Assembly: GCF_902498805.1 (NCBI RefSeq)
Contig: NZ_LR701637.1
Location: forward strand, 372,001-436,000
DNA: 64,000 bases
Origin: Imperialibacter sp. EC-SDR9
Lineage (GTDB): Bacteria > Bacteroidota > Bacteroidia > Cytophagales > Cyclobacteriaceae
Reading direction: 5' to 3'
Shown here: positions 34,742 to 47,600 of the stretch, piece by piece
Numbering within the stretch: the stretch's first letter is position 1
How the letters are laid out: every line of letters begins with the position of its first letter
Position numbers and translations under genes: made by a program
The notes under the pieces: generated by a model
The model's input: only the letters and a program-made list of their open reading frames with translations
Told to the model about the DNA's origin: nothing
Database searches by the model: none

Positions 34742-37700
34742 TTATTCGCCGACCATTATAAATGCTCCCCAGAAATAAGGCTCTGGATATTTTTCCTTCA
34801 ACGACTTTTGCGCATTAATAAAGGAGGCATGTTTATCTCCTGTCTTTAGCCAATTTTCATAAAAGTGAGTCATGAGCTCTTGCGTGGCGTCGTCATCCAC
34901 CGTCCACATCGACATGATCATGCTTTTGGCACCGGCCACTCTGAACGCCCTTTGAAGCCCGTAGACGCCTTCTCCATTTTGCACCTCGCCCAACCCCGTT
35001 TCGCACGCAGACAGCACCACCAACTCAGTACCATCAAGGTTGAGGTTCATCGCTTCGTAGGCGGTCAGAATCCCGTCATCTTCTGTCATTTCGCCGGTTG
35101 CCAGAAAACTATTGGCCCCCGCAAACACGAGTCCTGACTTAAGAAGTGGATTCTCAATATACTTAGTGTCAATGGCCTCCTCCGGCTTTGGGTCTTCAAG
35201 AAAGAAGCCGTGTGTGGCTACGTGCAAGGTGCGAGGATAGCGGACATCTTTGAGCGACGTCTCAATGGCATTGTCACCAATCACAATTTCCGATGATGTT
35301 TTACTTGATGTATAGAGTGCATTAATTTTTTCCACCTCCACTTTTGTTCCGGGAAGAAGGGCCAATAGGTCGTCGCTGTTTATATAACGGTTAAGGTTTC
35401 CTCTGATTCCTCTTGGAAGCCCCCTGGAAGCCCCCCTTGTTAATCCACGGCTAACAGCTTCTTCGCCATCTGTGCCTCTCGACCCCCGTGTTCCACGTGT
35501 GCCTCTGGTTCCCCGCACACCCCTACTATCTGCACCGCCTTCAGCGGCATCCGCAACGACGCTGGAAGCAATGGCTTCTTCAGCTTTGATGTCTTCGAAG
35601 GCACCTTTGTTGTAGTTGGGGTACCCTATGAGCACCGCTTTGCCGTCCTTAGTTTGAAAGGCTGAGACTTTTCTTTCCTCCACCAGGTCTTTGGTGTTGG
35701 TTACTACTTGAATCTCTATTTCGTCGAGAGTGTAATTGCCAGTGTCAGGGTTTCGCAAGGTGTAGATGCTGATTTGATTAAAGGCTCCATCAGGAGACAA
35801 ATACACCTTTTTGACGCCTTCTAGTTTGTTAGCGATGGGCTTCCAAAATAGCCCGTATGAAAAGTCTTCTTCAATTTTGTAGCGAATGGCGTTTCTATAG
35901 TTGGCCAGGTAGCGGTCTTCCATTTGGTTGCCGTTTCTTATGATTACCAAATCAGGGTTGTCCTTTGTGTCGTTGCGAACAACTAACGCCGCATAGTATA
36001 TATTGTCAGTGAAAATGCCGCTTGAGTCAGGCTTGAATTCTCTAAAACGGATAATTTCTACGGCCGCTTCTCCAGGTTTAAGCTTGTCTCGTACATTTTG
36101 CCAGGTGTAGTCTTTTTTCACAAAGGTATTGGAGAAGGCAGCCGAAGCTGTACTTAATTCCCTTTCCAGGGCGTTAGCAATGCTGGACAGGGAGTCAATT
36201 TTTCGATTTCTGATGTCTAGCTCCTCATCATTGGAAGAGTATAATTTGGCAATCTTTTCCTTTTGGCTTATCCAATCCTGGTATTTGTTGATGACGACAG
36301 TGTCACCGCTGTTAAGGATGCTTTCACGCACTTTGTTGGTGGCATACAGAATTAATCCCTTCGTAGCCAGCTGAATATTGTACATATCGCCAATAAGGGC
36401 TGGGTTGTCTTTGAACCTGTCAATGGCAAAAGAATTAAACTCTTCAAAGGCAGTTCTTAACTTGGTATAGTAGAACGTAGCTTTTTCGTCTTCGCTAAGG
36501 ATGGGGAAATAGCCGTTGATCTGGGTGAAGAAGTTGTCAAACGTCTCTTTGTAGAAGGCTTCGGCACCTTTTGAGTCTTTTTGAGCCCACTTGAGGATGG
36601 CTAGCTTATTCGTCGTTTCTGCGTATTTTGGGTGAGTGGTACCCAAAGCTCTCTTCCTTATTCTTAAAGATTCGCTGTAATACTTATCGGCCTCGCTATA
36701 GTTTTCTCGTTTGAACTGAAGATTACCCATGTTGTGTACACTATTGGCGTAGTCTGGGTGACCTTCTCCTAACACGGCTTTATCAGTGGCCAGCACTTCG
36801 GTCATTGTGCTGAGAGCTTTTTCCAGCTGGCCGTCGTTGATATACGCAAGTGCCAGGTTGGCTTGGGTGTAGGAGTAGTCGAAGCTTTCAGTACCCATGG
36901 CGTCACCAATGATGCGTGACGCTTCTTCATACGCTTCAATAGACTGAGCATGATTGCCCATATAGTTATAAACAGACCCAAGGGCGTCGAGGGAATAGGC
37001 ATACAAAGGAGACTCCGTCCCATACAGTGTTGAATCTATTTTTAGCGCTTGCGTGAAGTAATCTACGGCATCGTCGTAAAGCCCCATCCTGAATTTAACG
37101 GTACCTGTATAGTTATAAATAAGACTTTTTACCTGCTCGTTTTCTCCCTGAAGCCTGTTTAGAATTGAGTTGGCCGTTGTAAGCGTTTCTTCAGCTTCTG
37201 AATAGCGGCCTGCCGACTGATAGAGATAACTTAAGCTACTTAATGCAACAACATAATCAAGCGAGGCGCTTCCAACACTATTTTCCAGCAACTCCAGCGC
37301 TTGCTCGAAAGTCCTCTCCGATTTCGAATACTCTCCCGTTGCCGTGTATAAAATGGCGAGGTTAGTGACGATCGAAGGATAATTGGGATTGTCACGATCA
37401 ATTTCTCTCATTAATTTTCTGAGCGTGGTTTCGCTGTCTTTGTAGCGCCCCATGCTCTTGTAGAGGTCAGCGAGGTTTTTCACAGTCCTTGCGTATTCCT
37501 CGCTTTTATTACCGTAGGTCTTTTTGTCTTCCTCTGCCAGCTCTAAAAACAGCCTTTCCGACTCCTGGTAGTCGCCAAGCCCCATGGCATAGAAAGCCAG
37601 GTTGAACAACAACCCCCCATAATTGTATTCTGATTTATCCTGAATAGATTGTCGTAGCGCATATTCCTTTTTGTAGTAAGCATAGGCCTTCATGGGGTCG

Positions 37701-37963
37701 CCCTCCACATCGTATGACTCACCCAGCATAGAGTAAACAAAGGCCGTGAGAGTATCTTTTTTAGGCTCGGAAAATTTCAGAAGATCAGCTTCGAGGTCAA
37801 GAATAGTGGCATAGTCGTAATCGTCATAAGCTTTCTTTGCCTTCTCAAAGCTTTTTTTGAATGGCTTACTGTCAAACTTATACTGGGCTGACGCAGGTAG
37901 AAATGATAATCCCAGAAAAAAAATCAGCAAGCTTTTAATAAAAAACAAAATGGGGGTCTTCAT
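34742..37963 (-). CDS. Secreted TPR-CHAT protein (caspase-like peptidase)
   Basis: A 1073-residue exported protein. The signal peptide is about residues 1-27 (core LLIFFLGLSFLPASA). Tandem TPR repeats with regular SLYGTESPLYAYSLDALG-type helices fill about 50-480, then a helical linker. From about 650 a CHAT domain follows with the catalytic dyad His918 (VATHGFF) and Cys987 (LSACETG), both present. CHAT is the caspase/gingipain-related C11-like fold; TPRs bring the substrate. An Arg-Gly-rich stretch lies inside the CHAT domain at about 813-857: RGTRGTRGTRGSRGT, then spaced RGL/RGI. A cleavage site or RNA/polyanion binding is possible. It is divergent from the giant adhesin gene across 675 bases, which may share regulation. 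Substrate unknown. Confidence 0.9.
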   Translation of the reverse strand: MKTPILFFIKSLLIFFLGLSFLPASAQYKFDSKPFKKSFEKAKKAYDDYDYATILDLEADLLKFSEPKKDTLTAFVYSMLGESYDVEGDPMKAYAYYKKEYALRQSIQDKSEYNYGGLLFNLAFYAMGLGDYQESERLFLELAEEDKKTYGNKSEEYARTVKNLADLYKSMGRYKDSETTLRKLMREIDRDNPNYPSIVTNLAILYTATGEYSKSERTFEQALELLENSVGSASLDYVVALSSLSYLYQSAGRYSEAEETLTTANSILNRLQGENEQVKSLIYNYTGTVKFRMGLYDDAVDYFTQALKIDSTLYGTESPLYAYSLDALGSVYNYMGNHAQSIEAYEEASRIIGDAMGTESFDYSYTQANLALAYINDGQLEKALSTMTEVLATDKAVLGEGHPDYANSVHNMGNLQFKRENYSEADKYYSESLRIRKRALGTTHPKYAETTNKLAILKWAQKDSKGAEAFYKETFDNFFTQINGYFPILSEDEKATFYYTKLRTAFEEFNSFAIDRFKDNPALIGDMYNIQLATKGLILYATNKVRESILNSGDTVVINKYQDWISQKEKIAKLYSSNDEELDIRNRKIDSLSSIANALERELSTASAAFSNTFVKKDYTWQNVRDKLKPGEAAVEIIRFREFKPDSSGIFTDNIYYAALVVRNDTKDNPDLVIIRNGNQMEDRYLANYRNAIRYKIEEDFSYGLFWKPIANKLEGVKKVYLSPDGAFNQISIYTLRNPDTGNYTLDEIEIQVVTNTKDLVEERKVSAFQTKDGKAVLIGYPNYNKGAFEDIKAEEAIASSVVADAAEGGADSRGVRGTRGTRGTRGSRGTDGEEAVSRGLTRGASRGLPRGIRGNLNRYINSDDLLALLPGTKVEVEKINALYTSSKTSSEIVIGDNAIETSLKDVRYPRTLHVATHGFFLEDPKPEEAIDTKYIENPLLKSGLVFAGANSFLATGEMTEDDGILTAYEAMNLNLDGTELVVLSACETGLGEVQNGEGVYGLQRAFRVAGAKSMIMSMWTVDDDATQELMTHFYENWLKTGDKHASFINAQKSLKEKYPEPYFWGAFIMVGE

Positions 37964-38638
37964 GAACCGACAGATTTAGGTTGATTGCTTTAACTGAACA
38001 AGTTACAACATAGAAATATAATAATCCCAGAAAGAAATTGTATTTCTCTAATTCCTCTGTGTTAAAATGTAATTCTAAGCTTCCGATGGATGAATTTGTT
38101 GTTTGGTCTAACACAGCCGACGGAACCGTTAAAAATATTTTACTAGAATTATACACATCTGTTTAGCTTAAGTTAAATTTTGACATTATGTTTATGAACG
38201 AAGCGTAATAGGACTTCCACTGCTATTGTGTCGTTCGAACTATTCGATGTTGCCAGCTGCCTTGTTATAAAGACGTTTTTTGCCCATTTTTCATACCGAA
38301 AGTAGGCTGACGTCGACATTTCCTACACTTATAATTTTTGTTTTTGGGCGTGCTATGTCACCGTTGAAATCTCTTTGTCCTCGTATCAAAATACTGATAT
38401 GAGCTTGCAATCTTATATCTTCTTTTTCACCGGTCTTTGCTCAGCAGCCTTTTCTGTCGATCAGGTGAGAGCCATTTGCATGTCTGAAAATATGGTTCAC
38501 CTTCGTTTTTCTACCACCCATGATGCCACTACCCATACTAACTAAATTTTTGCTTTAATAACATCAACTATAAAAAGAGTGTGTTTTACTTGAAATCATC
38601 TCTATAAAAATAATTAATACCCAATCGTTAACCGAAAT
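37964..38638. other. Intergenic region between the CHAT and giant adhesin genes
   Basis: This 675-base divergent region is AT-rich and holds the promoters of both flanking genes. A 48-codon frame exists at 38399-38545 on the + strand (MSLQSYIFFFTG..., with a hydrophobic start), but its later codons look non-coding. No perfect TAnnTTTG element was found. Nothing else was recognised. Confidence 0.35.
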
Positions 38639-41600
38639 ATGAAAATTCCAACCACTTGTTTACTGAAATGCCCGAAGGTTCCTTTTGTGCTTTTCTTGCT
38701 GCTTATGTCATTTGGTCATTTACACTATGCTCAGGTCATAAAGCTTGAGAATGCCAGTGCCTATGGAACGGCCGCTTTTGAATTTGGACAAGCTATCGCC
38801 ATTCACAATGGAACCAACAATGTGTATACTACTGGAAGGTTCTTTGGTACGGTAGATTTTGACCCCAGCGGGTCTGTATTTAATCTAACTTCGGTAGGTG
38901 ATGGTGATATTTTTGTTTTGAAGCAGGACGAGGCAGGGAACTTCCTGTGGGCCATCAACATAGGCGGATCCGATTTGGATAGCCCAGGAGATATTGCCGT
39001 AGATGCTAGCGGCAATTTTTATATAACAGGGTGGTTTAGAGATATTGTTGATTTTGATCCGGGCGTAGGGACAACTAACCTTACTGCAGCAGTTGGTGGA
39101 GGCGATGTGTTTGTTGCCAAATACGATGCTAACGGGGACTTAGTGTGGGCAAAAAGCATGCTTAGTGACGGTCTTAGTACTGATTCTGGTGCAGCTATAG
39201 CTGTTGACGGATCTGGCAACGTATATACTGCCGGTTCTTTTGATGGCACAACAGATTTTGACCCGGGCGCTGGTGACGCAAGCGTGATTGCACAAGACTT
39301 AGACTCCTTCTTCAGTAAGTTAGATGCCAATGGCGATTTCGTATGGGTAAAGACAATTGGTGCATCGGGTCTTTCTACCGTTGTTTCAGATATGACCATA
39401 GATGCATCAGGTAGTGTTTATTCAGTTGGAACTACTAATGGAGTCGTTGATTTGGATCCGGGAATAGGCACTTCCAATATGACTTTTTCAGGCACGACTG
39501 CCACTTTTTTGTTGAAGCTTGATGCTTCCGGCATATTTCAGTGGGGTAACTCAATGGTGAGCGACGATGCCATAGGCATTACGGGTCAGGCTATTGGGGT
39601 AGACGCCACCGAGCAGGTATATACGGTTGGGTATTTCGCTGGCGTTGCTGATTTCGACCCAACCAATAGCCCCGTAAATATTACAGCTACAGGTACGGCC
39701 GTAGATGCCTACATAAGTAAGCATGATGATTTTGGAAACTTTGTGTGGGGTAGGGCTTTTAATGGAACCGTAGAGACACTTGCAAACTCGCTTGTAGTGA
39801 GTGGCCTGGGAGATATTACCGTTGCCGGTTATTTTGACGGCACAACGGATTTTGACCCCTCAGTAGCGACCCAAAATATTACGTCAGCCGGGTCTTATGA
39901 TATATTTATAGTCCAGCTTGATCCAACCGGTGACATAGTATCGTTTGCTGAAAACATTGGTTCCAGTACTTCCGAACAACCTGAGGACATAGCCATTGAC
40001 GGCGGCGGCAGAATTCACTTAACGGGCCTTTTCGACGGAACTACTGACCTTGACCCAAATGCTGGGGTATCCAATTTTATTTCAGCAGGAGGCGGAGATA
40101 TATTCATTGCGAGCTATTCCGAATACAAACCCTTCATTACTATCTGGCAAACCACAGGCACTAGCGAAACTATAACCATACCGACCACCGGAACCAGTAT
40201 CGGCTATAGTTACAGCGTCACCTGGGAGGAAGTAGGAAATGAGGTGTCAAATAACGGCTCAGCAGGACCATTTAATGACGGAAACCAGCCTCATAGTTTT
40301 GTGTTGCCAACTGTCGGCCTCTATCGGGTGTATATCGCCGGGGATTTTCCGGCAATTTATTTCGACAGTTCAGGCGACCGTTTGAAAATACTGTCTATTG
40401 AGCAGTGGGGAGATATTGCATGGGCGGATATGAATGCGGCTTTTGCCGGGTGCAACAATCTTATATACAATGCAATAGATGCTCCTGATCTTTCCAATGT
40501 GTTGGACATGAGTTCCATGTTTAGCTATGCGGGTTCATTTGATGGGGACTTGAGTAGCTGGGATGTAAGCAATGTTGAAAACATGCGTTCCATGTTTGAA
40601 GGAACCGACTCCTTCAATGGAAATATTACCAACTGGCAAGTTGGAGCTGTTACGGACATGTATTCGATGTTCTCCTATGCGATATCTTTTAATCAGGACA
40701 TTGGAGCTTGGGACGTAGGCTCGGTGGAGGATATGTCATATATGTTTTCTGGAGCGTCTTCTTTTGATATCGATATCTCCGGTTGGCAAGTGGGAAACGT
40801 CACAAATATGTTCCACATGTTCGAGGATGCGACCATTTTTAATCAGGATATTGGCGGTTGGGATGTGAGTCAAGTCTTCGAAATGCGGAGCATGTTCTCC
40901 AATGCGACTGCTTTTGATCAGAACCTTGGGGCGTGGGACATTGGCAGTCTAAATTCAACTTCCGGCGACAACATGCTCGACAACAGTGGTCTTTCCAAAG
41001 CCAATTATGATGCTTTGTTGATGGGCTGGGCAGATGACAACGGAGCCACCGAAATTATTCCAACAGGCTTAACGCTGGGTGCAGCGGGCCTTACCTATTG
41101 CTCATCCGCAGCTGACCGGCAAGTATTAATAACAAACTACTCATGGACGTTTGCCGGAGATACTGAGGATTGCCCCACTGAGCATTGCGCTTCCGCAGCA
41201 ACTGATGCCGCTGACTCTAAGATAGTAGCATTTTCCATGGGGGGTGTTAGCACAACCAATACCCTCTCCTGCGAAACATATACTGACTATAGCTCAGAAA
41301 TTATTTTAGTGGCACCCGAATCTGTGAACGCCTTCTCACTAGATGTCGGCACTTGCAATGGTGACTATGATAAGATCGCCAAAATTTTTGTGGACTGGAA
41401 CAACGACTTTGTTTTTTCGCCAGGCGAGTTGGTATATACGTCGACGGTTAGCCTGTCGCCGACCAATTTTAGTGACGACATCACGGTGCCCATAGACGCA
41501 GCGACCAATGCACTGCTAAAGTTGCGTATAGTGCTGATGGAGACGACTGTTGCGGGAGACGTGCAGGCTTGCGGCACATACGACTATGGCGAAACTGAGG

Positions 41601-44600
41601 ACTACTCAATCTATGTGTCCGACGCCACCACCAATGCAGGTGTCACCGCTATCACATCGCCACTTACCGCACCTACCGGCGACTATCAGGTAAAGGCCAG
41701 AATCACTAACCTCGGTCAGGATCCGATTCAGAACTTTAATGTTAGCTATGAAATCAACCCGGGGGCAATAACCGCAACAGAAATGTTCACAGCCACCATT
41801 AACCCCCTGCAAACACAAGAATATGCCTTTACCAGCCTGGCCAATCTGGCAAGTGTTGGAACGTATCAGCTTGCGGTAAGTATAACCCTTGCGGGTGATG
41901 AAGTCCCGGCAGACAATGTTTTCAACGCTGACATTGAAATAATTGAGCCGATCGCCGCCTTTCCCTATTTTGAAAGCTTTGAAAGTGGAGATGGTGGTTG
42001 GATGGTGGGGGGATCGAACCCTTCTTGGGATAGCGGATTCCCCAGCGGTTCGGTAATTAATGATGCAGCAGATGGCGCACAGGTTTTTACAACTAGCCTT
42101 GAATCAAGCTATAATGAAAATGAAGACAGCTATATTGAAAGCCCGTTTTTTGACGTTTCAGGCCTTACGAATCCGACCTTCCGCTTTTCGCTGATCTACG
42201 ACATGAATTTCAATGCTGGTGATGGGCTCGAAACCTTTGACTATGCTAATGATATTGCCTACATAGAATATTCATCGACGGATGGTCTTTGGCATGTGCT
42301 GGGCCAGGCCAGCGACCCCAACTGGTACAACGTCAGTAGTGACCCTCCGGCAGGAACAGTGTCAGGCACCGATGGCTGGTCCGACGGCTCTGGAGGCTGG
42401 CAAGAGTACAGCTATAACCTGAGTACGATTAATCTTACCGGCCCAGTGAGGTTTAGGGTTCGTTTTTTGACGAATGAGACAAGTGAAACCAGTTATGACG
42501 GGGTAGGTTTTGACAAAGTCTATCTCTACGACGACGTACCCACTTCGTTAATCGTCACTTCCACCGCTGATGCTGGCCCTGGTACTTTGCGTCAGGCGAT
42601 TTTGGACGCCAGTACGGTATCTGTTGACACGGTCAGATTCAATCTGCCTGCTAGCTCGCAAATCACAGTGCTTTCTACCCTGGATATTGGCACCAAGCAG
42701 CTGGTGATCAACGGATACGAGGTTGATAACCTTGTCATAAATGGTTCCGGGGATGTTGACCAGGGCAGTGGTGTGTTTGGTGTGAGGCTCTTCAACGCCA
42801 GCGCCCCCCTTACACTCAGCCACCTCGGCTTCACCAACGTGAATTATACCAATGCTCTAATCGACGGAAATATCGGCGCTTTGCTAACTATCAAAGAAGA
42901 CCTCAATATTGAGCATTGTTCGTTCTTTGGGAACACCATGGTGGGCCAACCGATGTTTCACCTAATGGATGAATTTTTTGGAGCAGGGCCGCAAGTATTG
43001 GTCAATGAATCAAGCTTTACAGGCAACAGCCTTACAGGTGCCAGCGGAACCATATTCAATATTTTGGGAGATTGCCAGGTTTTGATTGATAATAGTGTTT
43101 TCGACGGGAACGTAACCGACTATGATGGAGGGGCGATATATGCTGAAAAGGGATTCATTTCTACAGAAAATACGACCTTTGAAGCGAACGAAGCCTACCT
43201 TGGAGGAGCTGTTGCCGGAGCTAGCAGCACAGTTTATCTTATATTTAGTAACTCAACCTTTAACAATAATATTGCCAACAGCGGCGGGGCTATTAGCTAC
43301 TCGGGCAATTCGCTGGTAACAATTAGCCGCAGTACAATATCTGGCAACTCGGCAATAAACTATGGCGGTGCTATAGAAGTAACCGCTGGGTCGCTCAACA
43401 TATACTCTTCCACCATTACCCTCAATCAGGGAAATAGTGACAGTGACGGAACAGGCTACGCAGGGGGCATTTACTTTAACTCTCTGGGTGCAGTCACTTT
43501 GAACAATACCATTTTGGCTGGGAACCTGGACGACACCTATCCAGACGCCTTTGGTGATTTCACATCAGCCGACTACAATCTCGTCGGCGACAACTCCGGA
43601 ATGACATTTAGCCCCCTCACCAATGACTTGGTTGGGGACAATACTACCCCTATAGACGCCTTGCTTGAGCCGCTTGCGGATAACGGAGGGCCCACTTTAA
43701 CACACCTCCCTGGCGTGGGCAGCCCGGCTATTGACGCTGGTTCGCCGGCTGAGGGCAATGAGTATGACCAAAGAGGAGCACCAAGGTTTGACGGCAATCC
43801 CGACATCGGTTCAGTGGAAGCGGGGTCACGGGTGCCAACTGTTATTTATGTGAACGCTACGGCGTCAGGTCTTGATGATGGCACCTCCTGGGCCGATGCC
43901 TTTGTCGACTTGCAGGATGCCCTGACATTTGCTATCAGTGGTGACCAGATATGGCTGGCCAATGGGGTGTATCTGCCTGACGGGGCCGATGCTGGTAATA
44001 CGTCTCTTTCTTTTGTGATTGCACAAAATGACCTTGAGATTTTTGGTGGTTTTGATGCGACTGAAACAGACCTTTCACAACGATTTGCTGACCCGGCACA
44101 AACTGTTTTGAGTGGCGATTTAAATGGTGATGACGATTTCAATTTCACCAATATGGCTGATAATTCGAACAACGTGCTTATTGTAAGCAATGTGCAAGGG
44201 GTTTTCCTTGATGGGTTCACGATAAGTGGCGGTAATGCCACCACCTCTGGAGGAGGTATTTATTCCTCCAATACGGACTTGAGCCTGAATAACATGGTGG
44301 TTGAATATAACCAGGCCGGGACTAGTGGAGGTGGCGTCTATATAACAAGCGGAGAAGTTACTTTTCTCAAGACCCATTTTCAGAATAATAACGCCACGGT
44401 AGGTGGAGGGGTCTATCTGGACGCATCGGAGCCCTTTATTTACAGATCTATTTTTCAGTACAATTCAGCTGTTCAGGGGGCCGGGCTTTACCTGAGTAGC
44501 TCTAACCTGACTAACCAGACGCCTGGATATTACAATAAATTCATCGGGAATAGCCAAAATGGAGTAACGGGAGGGGGGCTTTACCTCAGTGAAAGTTATT

Positions 44601-47600
44601 ATGAAGCATTTCAAAATTTGTTCGCAGGTAATTTCGCTTATGACAATGGTGGTGCGGCGCATGCGGATTATCTTTCCACATTCATTTCTGTCAACTCAAC
44701 TATTGTCGACAATTCATCTAACGACGGATCAGGCGGTTTGAGCTTTGACGATGGAGCTTATGTTGAAATACAAAACACCATCTTTTGGGGCAATGCCTCA
44801 GTAGCAGCACCAGAGGGGAGTCAACCAAGCATTAGGGATGGGGGATCATTTACGGTTGAAAATTCCATTGTAGAGTTTTGGGACCCGCTTGTCTATAGCG
44901 ACGTTTCGGACTATGATGTATTCGGCACCGATCCTAATTTTGTAGATGGGCCTGGTGGCGATTATGGACTTTTGTCAGGGTCGCCCGCCATTGATCTAGG
45001 CAACAATCTTTTATTGAACAATTCCGTCAACATCGACTTTCTTGATGAAGACGGGGATGGAAACTTTACCGAAAAGCTTCCTAATGACTTGGCCAATAAC
45101 CGGAGGTACACAGGGCTTAGTGTAGACCTTGGTGCTTTTGAATTTCAGGCAGGGTTCGGGCAGTTACAGGTGGCGGCGGCAAACGGGGAAATACCAACGG
45201 GTACTGTTTCCTATCCCGACACCGATGTGGTGGTGGCAGGATTGAGTGTCAGCCTCACTGACGCTGCCGATCTGGATAGGCTAGCCTTTACCACCAACGT
45301 TGACCTGTCGGCAAGCCTGGGTAACTATAGGCTCTACCATTCTACTGATGCTTTGTTCGGCACCACCGGTGACAATACCCTGATTGGCAGTAGTCCTTTT
45401 TTCTCTATGACTGATTTGGAGTTTGCCTCTATGGCGTACGGTTTAGCAATAGGTACTCACTATATTTTCCTGGTAGCAGATGCAGAACCAGAGGCCAACC
45501 CTACCCAGCCGGGTATTCAATTCAGCACAGATAATTTTGGTATTGATGTAAGCTCGGTAACGGTTGAGGCATTTAGCTACAGCGGCCCAAGTATTACCTT
45601 TGATGCTGATCCGTTATTTACGGCGACCCTTCAAAATGCGACTGGCAGTGAGGTGAATGTTTCGGCAGGAACTTCAGATATTACTTTGATGGAGTTTCTC
45701 GTGGCTGCTGATCCTTATGGAGAAGTGACCGGGTTGAAGGTCAACTTCTCATCGGATCCGGACACCTACCTGGAGAACTACCGATTAGTTATTTCACTGG
45801 ACAACAGCCTTGCTACCTTGATTGACAATGACACATACAATTCCTCTTCACTTACAGCTGGTTCAGTAGAATTTTCACCGCTTTTCGGGGGGATCTACAC
45901 CGCAGGCAGGTACTACTTCCTGGTGGCCGATGTGGCAACCGGGGCAGGAATTACGCCTTCTCCCATTACCTTTTCTGTGGATGACGCCAGTTTCACTGCA
46001 GCATTTGGAACGGTGACCGACATTGATGTTTCGAGTGATCCGTTGTCGGTTGGAGATATTGTGGCCCCGGCCACTCCCACAGCCTTGAGCCTAAGCCTTG
46101 CTGCTGCCAATGAGGTAGATGGAAGCTTCGTAGGGAGTGGAGCTTCTGGCTATTTGGTGATCAGACGCCCTGCACTAGTTGTAGCTTACAGCCCAGTTGA
46201 CGGCACAGAGTTAACGGCTGGCAGCAACCCATTAGTTGATAACCACGTGATAACTGTGGGCCCAACTACTGTCTTTACAGACGCCGGTCTTGCCAACCAA
46301 ACAGATTACACCTACGACGTGTATGCCTACAATGGCAGTGGGGCTGGCATTGTATACAGCACGACCGCATTGACCGGCAACATTACTACACTTTCGGCAA
46401 CTCCGGTCACCCCCACAGCCTTGAACCTAAGCCTTGCAGCAGCCAATGAGGTAAATGGGAGCTTTACAGGTTCTGGAGCCTTGGGCTATTTAGTGATCAG
46501 GCGTCCTACGGCAGCGGTAGCTTACAGCCCGGTTACCGGCACAGAGCTCACGGAAGGCAGTAACCCTTCTGTCGACAATACGGTAATAATGGTTGGCGCT
46601 GGCACCACGTTTACCGATAGTGGGCTGTCTTTCGAGACGGATTATACCTACGATGTATTTGGATACAATGGCAGCGGCAGCGGAATAGTGTATAGCGTTA
46701 ACCCGTTGGCCGGGAACATCCAAACAGGGGCAGAAGCGTTGCTTGCTACTGAACCGCTGAGCCAGCCCACAGCGCTTGTCCTAAGCCTGGAACCGGGCCG
46801 GCAGATGAGCGGTAACTTTACTGCGGCTGCTGACGGAGCGGAGGGGTATCTTGTGCTTCGGTACTATACGCCGACGTCTCGTACAGTACCTGAAGATGGG
46901 ACGGAATATGCGGCAGGAGCCAGCTATGCTGATCAGTACGTGGTGTATGCAGGATCAGACACAAGCTTCACCGATGACTTGTCTGGCTTAGAGCTGGGAA
47001 CATTGGTGGATTACGATGTATATGCCTACAATGGTACTGGAGCAACCATCAATTACCTGACAACAGAACCATTGACAGACAGTAGAACGCTGGAAGAAAG
47101 TTTAAGCGTAATTGTGTCTGAGGCCACTTCCATCACGACCTACAGCTTCCTGGCGAGTTGGGACTCTGTGGCCAGCGTTAGTGCTTATTTGCTTGAAGTA
47201 GCGACCGACGAATTGTTTGCCAGTCAGCTGACTGGCTTCAACCCCTTGGTTACGACGGACACCAGTGCAACAGTTAGTGGGTTGTACCACGCCACCGACT
47301 ACTTTTACAGAGTTCGAGGCTACACCGCTACCGATACTACTAATTACAGTGATACCATAAAGGTGCACACCCTTTACTCACCAGAGCTAACGTCTGACTC
47401 GACAGCGCTGGTTAAAATCTACGATGAAATGGGAGGTGCTGGCTGGAGTAGTTCAGGGAACTGGAAGGTAAGCCAGGTGAGAGGCTGGGCAGGCGTAGCA
47501 GTAACAAATAGCCGGGTGACGGCCCTCAACCTTGCCTCTAATAATGTGACGGGCGCCTTTCCAATACTGACAGGCACCGAGCTGAATGCACTACAGCAGC

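Noticed and set aside
37935-38156. 73-codon minus-strand frame upstream of the CHAT gene
   Set aside because: Overlaps the CHAT start and lacks conserved features.
38399-38545. 48-codon frame before the giant adhesin
   Set aside because: Hydrophobic start but non-coding-like later codons and no promoter or terminator; listed only within the intergenic note.
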